NCBI GenBank assembly: GCA_963841715.1
Contig: CAWJDP010000003.1
Location: 1 to 64,000 of the forward strand
Source of the DNA: DASPWW01 sp963841715
GTDB taxonomy: Bacteria > Actinomycetota > Thermoleophilia > Solirubrobacterales > 70-9
Direction: 5' to 3'
DNA length: 64,000 nucleotides
Shown: positions 17,812-26,033 of the stretch, piece by piece
How the letters are laid out: each line of letters begins with the position of its first letter
Numbering within the stretch: position 1 is the stretch's first letter
Translations under genes and position numbers: made by a program
Notes under the pieces: generated by a model
Told to the model about the DNA's origin: nothing
What the model saw: only the letters and a program-made list of their open reading frames with translations
Database searches by the model: none

Positions 17812-20100
17812 TCAGCGCCGGGGAAGGGTCGTGCCAGGCGGGCGGACTCTCGGAAGTCCCGCAACCCAGCCCGAGAGGCGCGCGGTCCCGGCCTCATACT
17901 GCGCCTGTGGATCGAGGCGCGCCGCCTGCCTCCGAGAAGCCGCGCCCAGGCGGCGTGCGAGGCCGGGATTGGACAACAGCTCGATGATCGCCTCGCCGAG
18001 CGCCAGGTGATCGTCGGGCGGGACCAGCAGACCGGTCTCGCGATCGCTCACCTGGTCGGGGATTCCCCCGACTCGGGAGGCGATCACGGGTCGCCCGCGG
18101 GCCATCGCCTCGAACGCCACGCGAGGAAGGCCCTCGGACCGGGAGGGCATGACGAGACAGCGGGAGCGATCGAGCAGCTCGCGGACCCGATCTCGCGGCC
18201 GGGGTCCTTCGAATCGGACCTGACCGTCGAGGCCGAGGCGCTCGGTCTGCTCCCGAAGCCGCCCCTCCTCGGGCCCGCCCCCGACGATCGTCAGTCGCGC
18301 GGCGGGGATCACTCGAACGACCTCCTCCCAGGCCCGAATCAGGACATCGACCCCCTTGACGATGTTGAGCGTGCCGGCGAACACGACCTGCGGCGCGGCG
18401 GGAAGTGGCCTCACGGGTGGATCAAGGAACGACGCGGAATCGACCCAGGCCATGTACTCGTCGACCTCGCCGTCGTACCCGCTCGCGCGCGCTCTCTCCA
18501 CCAGGTAGTCCGAGACGACGCGCAGTCGGTCCGCGCGCCTCAGCGACCAGACCGCGACGCGGACGGCCAGGGGCGCGGCGGCGCGCCGCACCGGCCCGCC
18601 GTACAGGCGCGGGGCGGCCGTCCAGTCCCCGTGAGCCTCCACGACCACGTAGGGCCGCCGCGCTCGCGGCAGAAGCCGTCCCAGGGCGATCACGAAGGCA
18701 CCCTCTAACGGGCCCTGGCAGACGATCGCTGCGTGGCGACGGAGTGACAGCGCGAGTGCCAGCAAAGCGGCGGCAAGGTGGAAGGCCACCGTGCCGACGG
18801 GACCGGGCGGCGCGGGAAGCGTGATCAGGCAGGCGCCTCCCTCGGTCCGCATTCCCGCTCGCCCGACCGAGATCCACGTCACCCGCAGGTGACGCGCCAG
18901 CACGCGCAGCCTTCGGCCGAGGTCCTCGCCCCCCGACTCGACGTCGCGGCTCTTGCCGAGCATCACGACGTGAGGGAGGGGTTGGCCGATCCTCGCCAGC
19001 AGCTCCTCGACGTGGTCGGCCGTGCGCTCGAACCGGAACTCGGCGCCCGTCTCACGCGCCGCCTCCGAAAGGCGAGGGCGAAGCGACCGGTCGTCGGCCA
19101 GCCGGCGCAGACACGCGCCCAGCGATTCCGCGGTCGGCGGGTCGAACAGCAGGCCGTTCACGTCGTCGGAGAGGAAATCGGTGATGCCGCCGACCGCGGG
19201 TGCGACGACCGGGGTGCCGCAGACGAGCGCCTCGATGGCAACATGGGGAAAATTCTCGTACTCGCTTGCGAGGACGAGTGCGTCCGCGTTGGCGATCGCG
19301 CCGAGCGCCTGATCGTGATCGATCGCTCCCCGAAGCGAGACTCGTTCGCCGAGGCCCCCGGCAGCGCTCAGCGCCTTGACGCGGCCGGCTTCGGGTCCAT
19401 CCCCGATGATCGAGAGCGAGACGCCGGGCGCCGAGGCCAGGGCCTCCAGGATGACGTCGAGCCGCTTGAGCTCGATCAATCGCCCCACGAAGACCACTCG
19501 AGCGCCGGGCCGATCGCGGGATCGTTCTCGCGGTGGGTCCTCGGGGATGCGTACGCCGTTCGGGATCCGTGTCAGGGCAGCCGGATCTGCGCCCCATCGG
19601 ACCGCGGCCCGGCGCAGGCTCTCGCTCGGGGTCGTGACGTGGGTGGCGTTCCTGATCCACCAGTTCCGAACCGCGCGCATCAGGGTGACGCGAAACGTGC
19701 CGGAGGGGGTCGCCTCGAAGCGGTCGAAGCCGTCGCGTGTGATTCCGAGTCGCCGGGCGCGCTCCCAGACCGGATCGCCGGGCACCTTGACCATGATCGG
19801 CTTCCCGGTCAGCCGTGCGGCCGCGACGGCGGCGAGCTCAAGCCCGGTCGCATAGACGACATCGTACGAGGAACGGTGGCGAATCAGCCACCGCGCCACC
19901 GCGAGCAGCCTCACGGGCCACGGCCTGGCCCGCGGAAGGGAGACGACGCGCCCGTCCCGGCTCGGACAGGGTCGATCGCCCAGCGTGAGGACCGTGACCG
20001 AGTGGCCCCTGGCGGCGAGCTCGACCTCGAGGTCTCGCGCATGCGTCGCTGGACCCCCAATGTCAGGTGGGTAGATGCTGGTACAAATGACTATGCGCAG
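17812..20100 (-). CDS. Tandem (two-domain) GT4 glycosyltransferase, probable CTG start
   Basis: One frame encodes two complete GT-B transferases, about 762 residues. Domain 1 (about 1-355) starts LRIVICTSIYPPDIGGPATH and has VVFVGRLIELKRLDVILEAL and SEYENFPHVAIEALVCGTPV. Domain 2 (about 375-745) starts LPHVVMLGKSRDVESGGEDL and has VFAGTLNIVKGVDVLIRAW and SRSEGLPRVAFEAMARGRPV. Each keeps its own EX7E donor site, so one polypeptide could add two sugars in sequence. GTG 19914 is the first canonical start but removes the first 62 residues, including the GPAT loop. CTG 20100 follows a GGAGGGG Shine-Dalgarno by nine bases and restores the family N-terminus. The frame closes at a stop at 20131-20133. 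Confidence 0.82.
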   Translation of the reverse strand: MRIVICTSIYPPDIGGPATHARDLEVELAARGHSVTVLTLGDRPCPSRDGRVVSLPRARPWPVRLLAVARWLIRHRSSYDVVYATGLELAAVAAARLTGKPIMVKVPGDPVWERARRLGITRDGFDRFEATPSGTFRVTLMRAVRNWWIRNATHVTTPSESLRRAAVRWGADPAALTRIPNGVRIPEDPPRERSRDRPGARVVFVGRLIELKRLDVILEALASAPGVSLSIIGDGPEAGRVKALSAAGGLGERVSLRGAIDHDQALGAIANADALVLASEYENFPHVAIEALVCGTPVVAPAVGGITDFLSDDVNGLLFDPPTAESLGACLRRLADDRSLRPRLSEAARETGAEFRFERTADHVEELLARIGQPLPHVVMLGKSRDVESGGEDLGRRLRVLARHLRVTWISVGRAGMRTEGGACLITLPAPPGPVGTVAFHLAAALLALALSLRRHAAIVCQGPLEGAFVIALGRLLPRARRPYVVVEAHGDWTAAPRLYGGPVRRAAAPLAVRVAVWSLRRADRLRVVSDYLVERARASGYDGEVDEYMAWVDSASFLDPPVRPLPAAPQVVFAGTLNIVKGVDVLIRAWEEVVRVIPAARLTIVGGGPEEGRLREQTERLGLDGQVRFEGPRPRDRVRELLDRSRCLVMPSRSEGLPRVAFEAMARGRPVIASRVGGIPDQVSDRETGLLVPPDDHLALGEAIIELLSNPGLARRLGAASRRQAARLDPQAQYEAGTARLSGWVAGLPRVRPPGTTLPRR

Positions 20101-20149
20101 GCTGTCAGACCCCTCCGCTTCCGCGGCCGATCACGCGAGGTCGGCCTGA

Positions 20150-21292
20150 ATGATCGGCACTCTCGACGAAAGCAAGCGCTCGGCTGACGGTCGCCTCCCA
20201 CCGCGGGTGCTGATGCTCTCGCCTGCCATCGACCTGGATGATCCCATTCTCGAGGTCTCGAGCTCCTGGGCCGCGGCGCTGGCGGCTCGCGCCCGCGGCG
20301 TCGACGTCATCGCGATGCGCCGTGGCCGCTCCAGACCGGTCCCCGGCCTGCGGATCCAGACCCTCGGAAAGGAGCGGGGGTTCAGTGAGCCCCGGCGAGC
20401 CGCGCGCTTCTACCGTCTTCTGGCGGGACTTCTGCGTGAAGAGTCCTACGACGTCTGCTTCGCTCACATGGCTCCGGTCTTCGCGAGCATGGCGTGGCCG
20501 ATGCTGCGGCCGCTTGGGGTCCCGATCGTGATGTGGTACGCACACAGAGATGTGGGCCGGCAGCTGCGCCTGGCCGAGAGGCTCGTTGACCGCGTCGTGA
20601 CCTGCTCGCGACAGAGCTGCCGCCTGACGAGCGACAAGGTGCGGGTGGTCGGGCACGGCATCGACACGGCCCGGTTCTCACCGGGCGACGCCGAGCGTCA
20701 CGACGAGTTCACGATCGCGATCGTCGGGCGTCTGAGTCCCGTCAAGCGAATCGAGCTCGCGTTCGATGCGTTGAGGTCGCTTGCAGAGGCGAATCGAGCC
20801 CGCTTCTCGGTCCGCATCGTCGGCCCGGTGGGCGGGCCTCCCGAGTACCAGCGAGAGCTGGAGGCGAAGGCGGGCCATCCCGCTCTTCGCGACCGGGTTG
20901 CCTTCGTCGGTCCCAGGACCGGGCCGGCGCTCGTCGAGGAGTATCGATCCGCCGACCTGTTGCTGAACACGTCCGACACCGGGGCTCTGGACAAAGCGGT
21001 GCTCGAGGCGATGAGCTGCGGCTGCCTTGTGGTGACGACGAACGCCTCCTATCGCGCTGTCCTGTGGGACGAGGCCGACGCCCTGGTTCCCCAAGGCGAG
21101 CCGGCCGCGATCGCGGAGGCTTGCCTGAGGATCTACGGGCAGTCTCCGGAAACGCGGCGGGCCCGCGGCATGCAGCTGCGCTCCGCGGTGGTGGACCACC
21201 ACAGTCTCGACCACCTGATGGATGCCCTGACGGGTGACGTCTTCCCGAGCGTGATGCGAGGCTCCCGATCCGAGCGCCATGAGGGGCTGTGA
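20150..21292 (+). CDS. GT4-family glycosyltransferase
   Basis: 380 residues from ATG 20150, with GAGG about nine bases upstream. The N-terminal half contains PRVLMLSPAIDLDDPILEVS and MWYAHRDVGRQLRLAE. The C-terminal half has IAIVGRLSPVKRIELAFDAL, VRIVGPVGGPPEYQRELE, and SADLLLNTSDTGALDKAVLE in place of the usual EGxP donor loop. The EX7E motif is replaced by DTGALDKAVLE, so donor specificity may differ. It diverges from the tandem transferase (49 bases between starts). It is followed after 33 bases by the polymerase-like gene, probably in one operon. Confidence 0.82.
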   Translation: MIGTLDESKRSADGRLPPRVLMLSPAIDLDDPILEVSSSWAAALAARARGVDVIAMRRGRSRPVPGLRIQTLGKERGFSEPRRAARFYRLLAGLLREESYDVCFAHMAPVFASMAWPMLRPLGVPIVMWYAHRDVGRQLRLAERLVDRVVTCSRQSCRLTSDKVRVVGHGIDTARFSPGDAERHDEFTIAIVGRLSPVKRIELAFDALRSLAEANRARFSVRIVGPVGGPPEYQRELEAKAGHPALRDRVAFVGPRTGPALVEEYRSADLLLNTSDTGALDKAVLEAMSCGCLVVTTNASYRAVLWDEADALVPQGEPAAIAEACLRIYGQSPETRRARGMQLRSAVVDHHSLDHLMDALTGDVFPSVMRGSRSERHEGL

Positions 21293-21325
21293 GGTGACCG
21301 CGCGAGCCGGAAGCTCAGCTCCGGC

Positions 21326-22780
21326 GTGAGCCGGACGGCAGCGCTCAAGACGTTGGCAGCGCTCACGGGCGTTGCCGCTGCGGTTGGCACCCTCGTCGTC
21401 GGGCGGCCGGAGCTCATCCTCTGGGCCGTCGGCGCGGCGCTCGCGCTCGTGTGCCCGCTATGGGTGCTTCCGAGCGCGGCAATCGCTGCGACCGCGCTGG
21501 CACCACACGGTACGGATATCGGCTCCGTACAGATTGCCGACGTGCTGTTCGGGATCCTGCTCGTCCGCGGCGGGCGGCGGGTGCTGGGCAAGTGGACCTT
21601 GGCCGACGCTCTTTGGCAGCCCGAGTGGTGGCTTGGCGGGTTTCTCGCTTGGGCGTGGATCTCGCTGCTCGCGGCAGGCGCGCTCGACACCGCGCCGGCG
21701 CTCGCTCGGGTAACGCTTTACGCGGCGGTGTTTGCCACCCTCGCCCGCGTCTCGGGCTGCGCCCGCCCACTGATGGTGTCAATCGTCGCGCTGGCGGTCG
21801 TGGAGGTCGGCGTCGCGCTGGCGCTCGGCCAGGTTGGTCCGACCACCTCGAAGACCCTCCCATGGGTACCGATCCGTGCCACCGGAACAACTGGGGATCC
21901 GGCGAATTTCGGCTTCATCCAGCTCGCCGCGCTCGGGTTCACCCTCGTGTTGCCGAAGCGGGCGCGCTGGTACCTCACGCCGGTGATCCTGGCCGGAATC
22001 GCAATGGCGCTCACCCGCAACGTCTGGGCGGCCGGGGTGGTGGAGGCCGGGCTGCTGGCGATTCCCGCGCTTCGCGTCAAGCCGATTCGGATCGTGCTCG
22101 CGGCAGCGTGCGTCCCGGTGATTGGGCTGGTGGCCGAGCCAATCGTCACCAAGCAGCTCCATCTGAACCCACAGTCGGGCGAGATCCGGGTCAACACAAT
22201 CCGCGGCGGACTCGAGCTCACGGAAGCGCATCCGCTTTTCGGGGTCGGGTGGGCGCAGGCGCAAGCGCCGATTTTCACGCGAAGCGCCTCTCGGGCTTCG
22301 TGCGGCCGGGGCCACGCTCGGGACGATGGTCGGCATCCGGGCGCGCACGGGTGCCGCAGCCCGGCGCGCGGACCTCGGGAAAGCAAGCGTCCCGTCGGGC
22401 AGCATGCAGACCATGGACGCGTCCTCCGTGCTGAGCCCTTCAACGTGTGGGTCAACGTCGCCTCTACGACGGGCGTGCCCGGAGCCCTGCTGCTCACCGT
22501 TTTCCTGGGGGCGACCCTGATCCTCCTCACACGCCACCGCAACCCGGCGTCGCAAGGCGTGTTGATCTTCCTCGCCGGCTTTCTGGTCTTCTCTCTATCG
22601 GATATGTCGCTGTATGCCGGTGGGTTGACCGCGATGATGTTCTTCGCCTTGCTGGGAGCGGGGGTCGCGGCTGCGCGCGACGAGACCGGAGCACCCGTGC
22701 GTGAGGAGTCCCTCGGTCGCAGTCGTCTTGCCCGTCTGCCGGAGGTGGGTGGTGCGTCGCGCGGGACGGATGAGCGGTGA
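21326..22780 (+). CDS. O-antigen ligase/polymerase-like membrane protein with internal frame disturbance
   Basis: 484 residues, about 11 hydrophobic helices, with the family region HPLFGVGWAQAQ followed by NVWVNVASTTGVPGALLL. Between these (bases about 22270-22437) the annotated frame becomes Arg/His/Pro-rich with low GC at the third codon position. Meanwhile the other frames carry natural sequence: ADFHAKRLSGFVRPG, then ATLGTMVGIRARTGAAARRA and VPSGSMQTMDASSVLS. Three successive single-base losses would explain this and leave the frame intact afterwards. The gene therefore looks open but probably misreports about 55 residues of an external loop. It overlaps the next gene by four bases (GTGA). 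Confidence 0.72.
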   Translation: MSRTAALKTLAALTGVAAAVGTLVVGRPELILWAVGAALALVCPLWVLPSAAIAATALAPHGTDIGSVQIADVLFGILLVRGGRRVLGKWTLADALWQPEWWLGGFLAWAWISLLAAGALDTAPALARVTLYAAVFATLARVSGCARPLMVSIVALAVVEVGVALALGQVGPTTSKTLPWVPIRATGTTGDPANFGFIQLAALGFTLVLPKRARWYLTPVILAGIAMALTRNVWAAGVVEAGLLAIPALRVKPIRIVLAAACVPVIGLVAEPIVTKQLHLNPQSGEIRVNTIRGGLELTEAHPLFGVGWAQAQAPIFTRSASRASCGRGHARDDGRHPGAHGCRSPARGPRESKRPVGQHADHGRVLRAEPFNVWVNVASTTGVPGALLLTVFLGATLILLTRHRNPASQGVLIFLAGFLVFSLSDMSLYAGGLTAMMFFALLGAGVAAARDETGAPVREESLGRSRLARLPEVGGASRGTDER

Positions 22781-23472
22781 CGAACCGGAAGCTGGAGCCC
22801 CGAGCGTCGGATCCGAGCTACCTGATGTTGCGGTCGCTGGCAGTCGAGATCCGCGCGACGCTGAGGCGCAGGCTCGACGGCAGAGAAGGGCTCGACGTGA
22901 TCGACGTGGGGTGCGGGACAAGTCCGTATGAGCCCCTGCTGCGGCCATACGCCGGGCGCTACGTCGGGGTGGACCTCGTTCCGCTCGACGGCGTCGACGT
23001 CGTCGCCCCCGCGGAGTCGCTCCCGTTCCCGGACGCGACCTTCGACTGCCTGATATGCAGCCAGGTGCTTTATGCAGTCGAGGACCCTGCCGTTGCGGTG
23101 CGCGAGTTCCGGAGAGTGCTTCGCCCCGGCGGCATCGCGTTGGTCTCCACGCATGGGGTGAAGCCCTACTACCCCCATCCCTACGACTACTGGCGCTGGA
23201 CACACGCGGGGCTTGTCCGCCTGTTCTCCGGCGCGGGCTCGTGGCGGACGATCGAGGTGTACCCGAACGGGGGCAATGCGACCGCGCTCGGCTATCTGTT
23301 CGCTCTGGAGCTCGGCGCCGCCCTCAAGAAGGCGCGGGCTCGAGCTCTCGCCCCACCCCTGACCTTCCTGGTGAACCTGCTCGCCTGGAATCTCGATCGA
23401 GGCTACAGGCGTCTCTTCCCGCATCGTCCGCCCGACCTGGTCGCGAACTATCTCGTCGTCGCCGCGCGGTAG
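22777..23472 (+). CDS. SAM-dependent methyltransferase (class I, type 11)
   Basis: 231 residues from GTG 22777, coupled to the previous gene by GTGA. Motif I is VIDVGCGTSPYEPLL, motif II GVDLVPLDGVDVV, and motif IV FDCLICSQVLYAVED. It continues with FRRVLRPGGIALVSTHG and the PHPYDYWRWTHAGL segment. The last ~60 residues are hydrophobic-aromatic and may contact membrane or lipid-linked sugar. PYDYWRWT is seen in methyltransferases of surface-polysaccharide loci. The methylated group is unknown. Confidence 0.82.
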   Translation: MTNRKLEPRASDPSYLMLRSLAVEIRATLRRRLDGREGLDVIDVGCGTSPYEPLLRPYAGRYVGVDLVPLDGVDVVAPAESLPFPDATFDCLICSQVLYAVEDPAVAVREFRRVLRPGGIALVSTHGVKPYYPHPYDYWRWTHAGLVRLFSGAGSWRTIEVYPNGGNATALGYLFALELGAALKKARARALAPPLTFLVNLLAWNLDRGYRRLFPHRPPDLVANYLVVAAR

Positions 23473-23570
23473 CCACCCGCCGTGCAGCCGTGGTCCAAGC
23501 ACGGCACGATCCTGGCCCAACCCGGCAACTGATATCCAGTGCCCGGGCTTATCCAAGCGTCTGGGAAGGG

Positions 23571-24209
23571 ATGCGTGTGGCTTCCGACAAACGATGGATC
23601 CTCTCGCGCGTGCCGCCCGGGCCCGGTCGGGCGCTCGATGTGGCTGGAGGCTCCGGCGAGCTCCATGCTCCGCTGAGCGCACGGGGATACAGCTATGTGA
23701 ACCTGGACATCGCTCCGTCGGGCAGCGGAGAGCTTGTCGTCGGCGACGCGCACGACCTTCCCTTCGATGACGAGACCTTCGACCTCGTCGTCTGCGAGGG
23801 CCCGGGGCACTTCCATACCCCGCTCGCGGTGTTCCGCGAGATCGCGCGCGTTCTGAAGCCCGGCGGACGCCTCGTCACATGGAGCCGCTTCTTGCACCCA
23901 TATCACGGGGCCGGGGGCCCCGTCACCGATGAGGACTACTACCGCTTCACGCGGTCCGGACTCGAGCACCTGCTTCACGAGGCAAGGCTTCGCGTGGTAT
24001 CGATCGAGGCTCCGCTTGGCGTGTTCACGATCCTCGCCGGGATGCTCGTTGCCGCCCTGACGCGATTTGGTCGCGGCTCGCCCGAACGCGCGATCCTGGG
24101 ATTGGCTCTATGGCTGGACCGCCGGGCTAGACCTGACGGGTGGACCGCGTATGCGGAGTCCCACCTCGCGGTCGCAGTCAAAGACGGAATGCAGACCGAT
24201 ACTGAATAG
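23571..24209 (+). CDS. SAM-dependent methyltransferase
   Basis: 212 residues from ATG 23571; GTG 23577 has better Shine-Dalgarno spacing (GAAGGG, six bases). The frame is open upstream and gives YPSVWEG just before the Met, so the start may be earlier. Motif I is ALDVAGGSGELHAPL, in which the usual GCGxG is replaced by AGGSG; motif II is YVNLDIAPSGSGEL, and FDLVVCEGPGHFHTP and IARVLKPGGRLVTWSRF follow. The domain layout parallels the preceding methyltransferase, and the two probably act in one pathway. About 98 bases separate them. Confidence 0.8.
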   Translation: MRVASDKRWILSRVPPGPGRALDVAGGSGELHAPLSARGYSYVNLDIAPSGSGELVVGDAHDLPFDDETFDLVVCEGPGHFHTPLAVFREIARVLKPGGRLVTWSRFLHPYHGAGGPVTDEDYYRFTRSGLEHLLHEARLRVVSIEAPLGVFTILAGMLVAALTRFGRGSPERAILGLALWLDRRARPDGWTAYAESHLAVAVKDGMQTDTE

Positions 24210-24264
24210 GCCGGTCGCGTAGCTCCCGCGGCGCTTTCCCTGCGCCTGCATCCCTCTCCACGTC

Positions 24265-24270
24265 TACGAT
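24265..24270 (+). promoter_or_regulatory. -10 hexamer TACGAT, leaderless promoter before the 47-residue ORF
   Basis: TACGAT, six bases, then ATG 24277. The spacing matches other leaderless starts here and is the main evidence that the small ORF is real. Confidence 0.5.
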
Positions 24271-24276
24271 CTCCCA

Positions 24277-24420
24277 ATGGCAGAGGTAAGCGGCCGGGCG
24301 GGCCGTCCCGCACGCCCCGCCGATCTGGCTGCGAAGCACGGCGCCGCGATTGCCCGCGGGCGCTTCGATTGGTCGCGGATCAATCAGCTCCCGCCGCTGG
24401 ATGCGTTCGACGCCTGCTGA
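24277..24420 (+). CDS. 47-residue hypothetical protein upstream of the flippase
   Basis: The ORF starts at ATG 24277 directly after a leaderless-type promoter and ends at TGA 24418-24420, two bases before the first ATG of the flippase. The sequence is Ala/Arg-rich at first and then contains HGAAIARGRFDWSRINQL and a C-terminal PLDAFDAC. It has no signal or membrane segment and I recognise no family. It could be a small partner, a leader peptide that couples translation to the flippase, or simply a translated 5' leader. Confidence 0.45.
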   Translation: MAEVSGRAGRPARPADLAAKHGAAIARGRFDWSRINQLPPLDAFDAC

Positions 24421-24422
24421 CG

Positions 24423-26033
24423 ATGATGGCGATGACTGCGCCGGAGCGCGAGAAGCGATCGAAGTCAGCGGGGCTCGAGCACGGAGAGGCCGTCGACCGC
24501 GTCGCCGTGGCGGCGAGGTCCAACGTCGCCTTCGTCCCCCTGCTCGCGGGTGCCGGGCTCGCCTCGACGATCGCCCTCGCCGCCATTCTCGGGCCCAGCG
24601 AGTTCGCCGTCTACGCGCTCGCCTTGGCAATCAAGGGGTCGATCGACTTCCTCGCCGATCTCGGCACCGGCACGGCCTCCCAACGAATGTTTGCGGTCTT
24701 CCATGCCCGCCGCGTCCGCCATCAGGCGATCGCCCTGTACCTCCGCCTGCTGGCCGTGCGCGGAATCGCCGGCGCTGCCCTGGTCGTTGCCGTCATCGCG
24801 CTGCCCGACCTGCTCACCGAGGCGCTCGGCCTGCGACCGCCCGAGCGCTTCATCCTCTACTTCGCGGCTCCGATCGGGATCGCCGAGATGACCGCGACGC
24901 TCGCGTCCTATGTCCTCTCGGCGACGCTGAACCAGCCCACGAGCAATCGGGTCACCTTCGCCTTCGGGCTCCTGCAGCCGGCTGTGGTGACCGGCGCCGC
25001 CGTGGCCGGGCTCGGCCTCGAGGGGATCGTCATCGCCCTGCTCGCGACCTCGGTCCTGCGCGCGGCGAGCCTGAACTACTTCGCGCTCAGGGTGATTCGG
25101 GACATGGATGTCGGTGGGGTGGCGGTCGATCGTCCGCTTCGCGTGTTCTCGCGCGTCGCCGTCGGGTCGGTGATCGGGAAGGTCGCGTCCTGGGTCAACT
25201 CGCAGCAATTCCTCATGCTCGTGGTGATCGCCGCATATCCGCGACCCGAGGTTGCCGCGTTCGCGATCGCCTGGAATCTCACCCTCCAGATCCTTGTGCT
25301 CGTGTCGAACCCACTGACGGGGCTGCTGGTGCCCGTGTTCTCGGCGCGATCCGACGATCGCGCGCGCATCCACGCGCTGTTTCGCCGGAGCACGCGGCTG
25401 CTCGCGTTGATCGTGCTGCCGGTGGCGGGCCTCGCCGCCGTCGGCTTGCCGCCGTTCGCGGACCTCGCGTTCGATCCCAGCTACACGAACCTCGCGGTCT
25501 TCGCGGTCGTGCTCGTCACGGGCCTGGCCGCCGAGAAGGTTCTGCTCAGTCCCGCGACCGCCCTGATGCTCTCCCAGGACGCACTGCTGCGCCCCTACGC
25601 CGTTGTGGGAGCGTTCACCGTGGCACTGGCCGGTGCCTACTTCGCGTTGCTCTCCCAGCCCCTGCTGACCGTGGTCCTCGTGCTCGTCGGCATCCGCCTG
25701 GGATCGGCGACAGCGCTGCACCTCGCGATCTGGCGCAGCTGGCACTGGCGGGTGGAGCTTGGGTGGCTGGCGCGACTCGGGCTCGTGGTCCTCGTCGCCA
25801 TCGCAGCGGGGAGCGTCGTCCAGCTGGGGATCGGCAGCGATGTGCTCAGCCTTGCCGCGGGGCTCGCGGCGGCAGCCGGCGTGATGGCGATCGAGCTTCG
25901 CTTCGGCCGCCTCGTTCAAGGGTCGGACGTCGATGCCGCGCGCCGCGCGGTGCCAGGGGCGGCGGCGGCGCTTCTGCGATTCGGCCAGAGGGGACGCCGG
26001 AGGGCCGAGCGCTGGAAGTCGATCGTCTCGTAG
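24423..26033 (+). CDS. Wzx-type polysaccharide flippase (MATE-like)
   Basis: 536 residues with about 12-14 hydrophobic helices. The first helices read FVPLLAGAGLASTIALAAIL and FAVYALALAIKGSIDFLADL, followed by GTGTASQRMFAVFHARR, a layout typical of the polysaccharide biosynthesis/MurJ-MATE superfamily. Later segments include NSQQFLMLVVIAAYP and SNPLTGLLVPVFSAR. It should move undecaprenyl-linked oligosaccharide to the outer face of the membrane. Three Met codons (24423, 24426, 24432) can start it. The C-terminal ~45 residues are Arg/Ala-rich and cytoplasmic. The last 118 bases overlap the convergent gene at 25916, the largest such overlap in the window. Confidence 0.82.
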   Translation: MMAMTAPEREKRSKSAGLEHGEAVDRVAVAARSNVAFVPLLAGAGLASTIALAAILGPSEFAVYALALAIKGSIDFLADLGTGTASQRMFAVFHARRVRHQAIALYLRLLAVRGIAGAALVVAVIALPDLLTEALGLRPPERFILYFAAPIGIAEMTATLASYVLSATLNQPTSNRVTFAFGLLQPAVVTGAAVAGLGLEGIVIALLATSVLRAASLNYFALRVIRDMDVGGVAVDRPLRVFSRVAVGSVIGKVASWVNSQQFLMLVVIAAYPRPEVAAFAIAWNLTLQILVLVSNPLTGLLVPVFSARSDDRARIHALFRRSTRLLALIVLPVAGLAAVGLPPFADLAFDPSYTNLAVFAVVLVTGLAAEKVLLSPATALMLSQDALLRPYAVVGAFTVALAGAYFALLSQPLLTVVLVLVGIRLGSATALHLAIWRSWHWRVELGWLARLGLVVLVAIAAGSVVQLGIGSDVLSLAAGLAAAAGVMAIELRFGRLVQGSDVDAARRAVPGAAAALLRFGQRGRRRAERWKSIVS

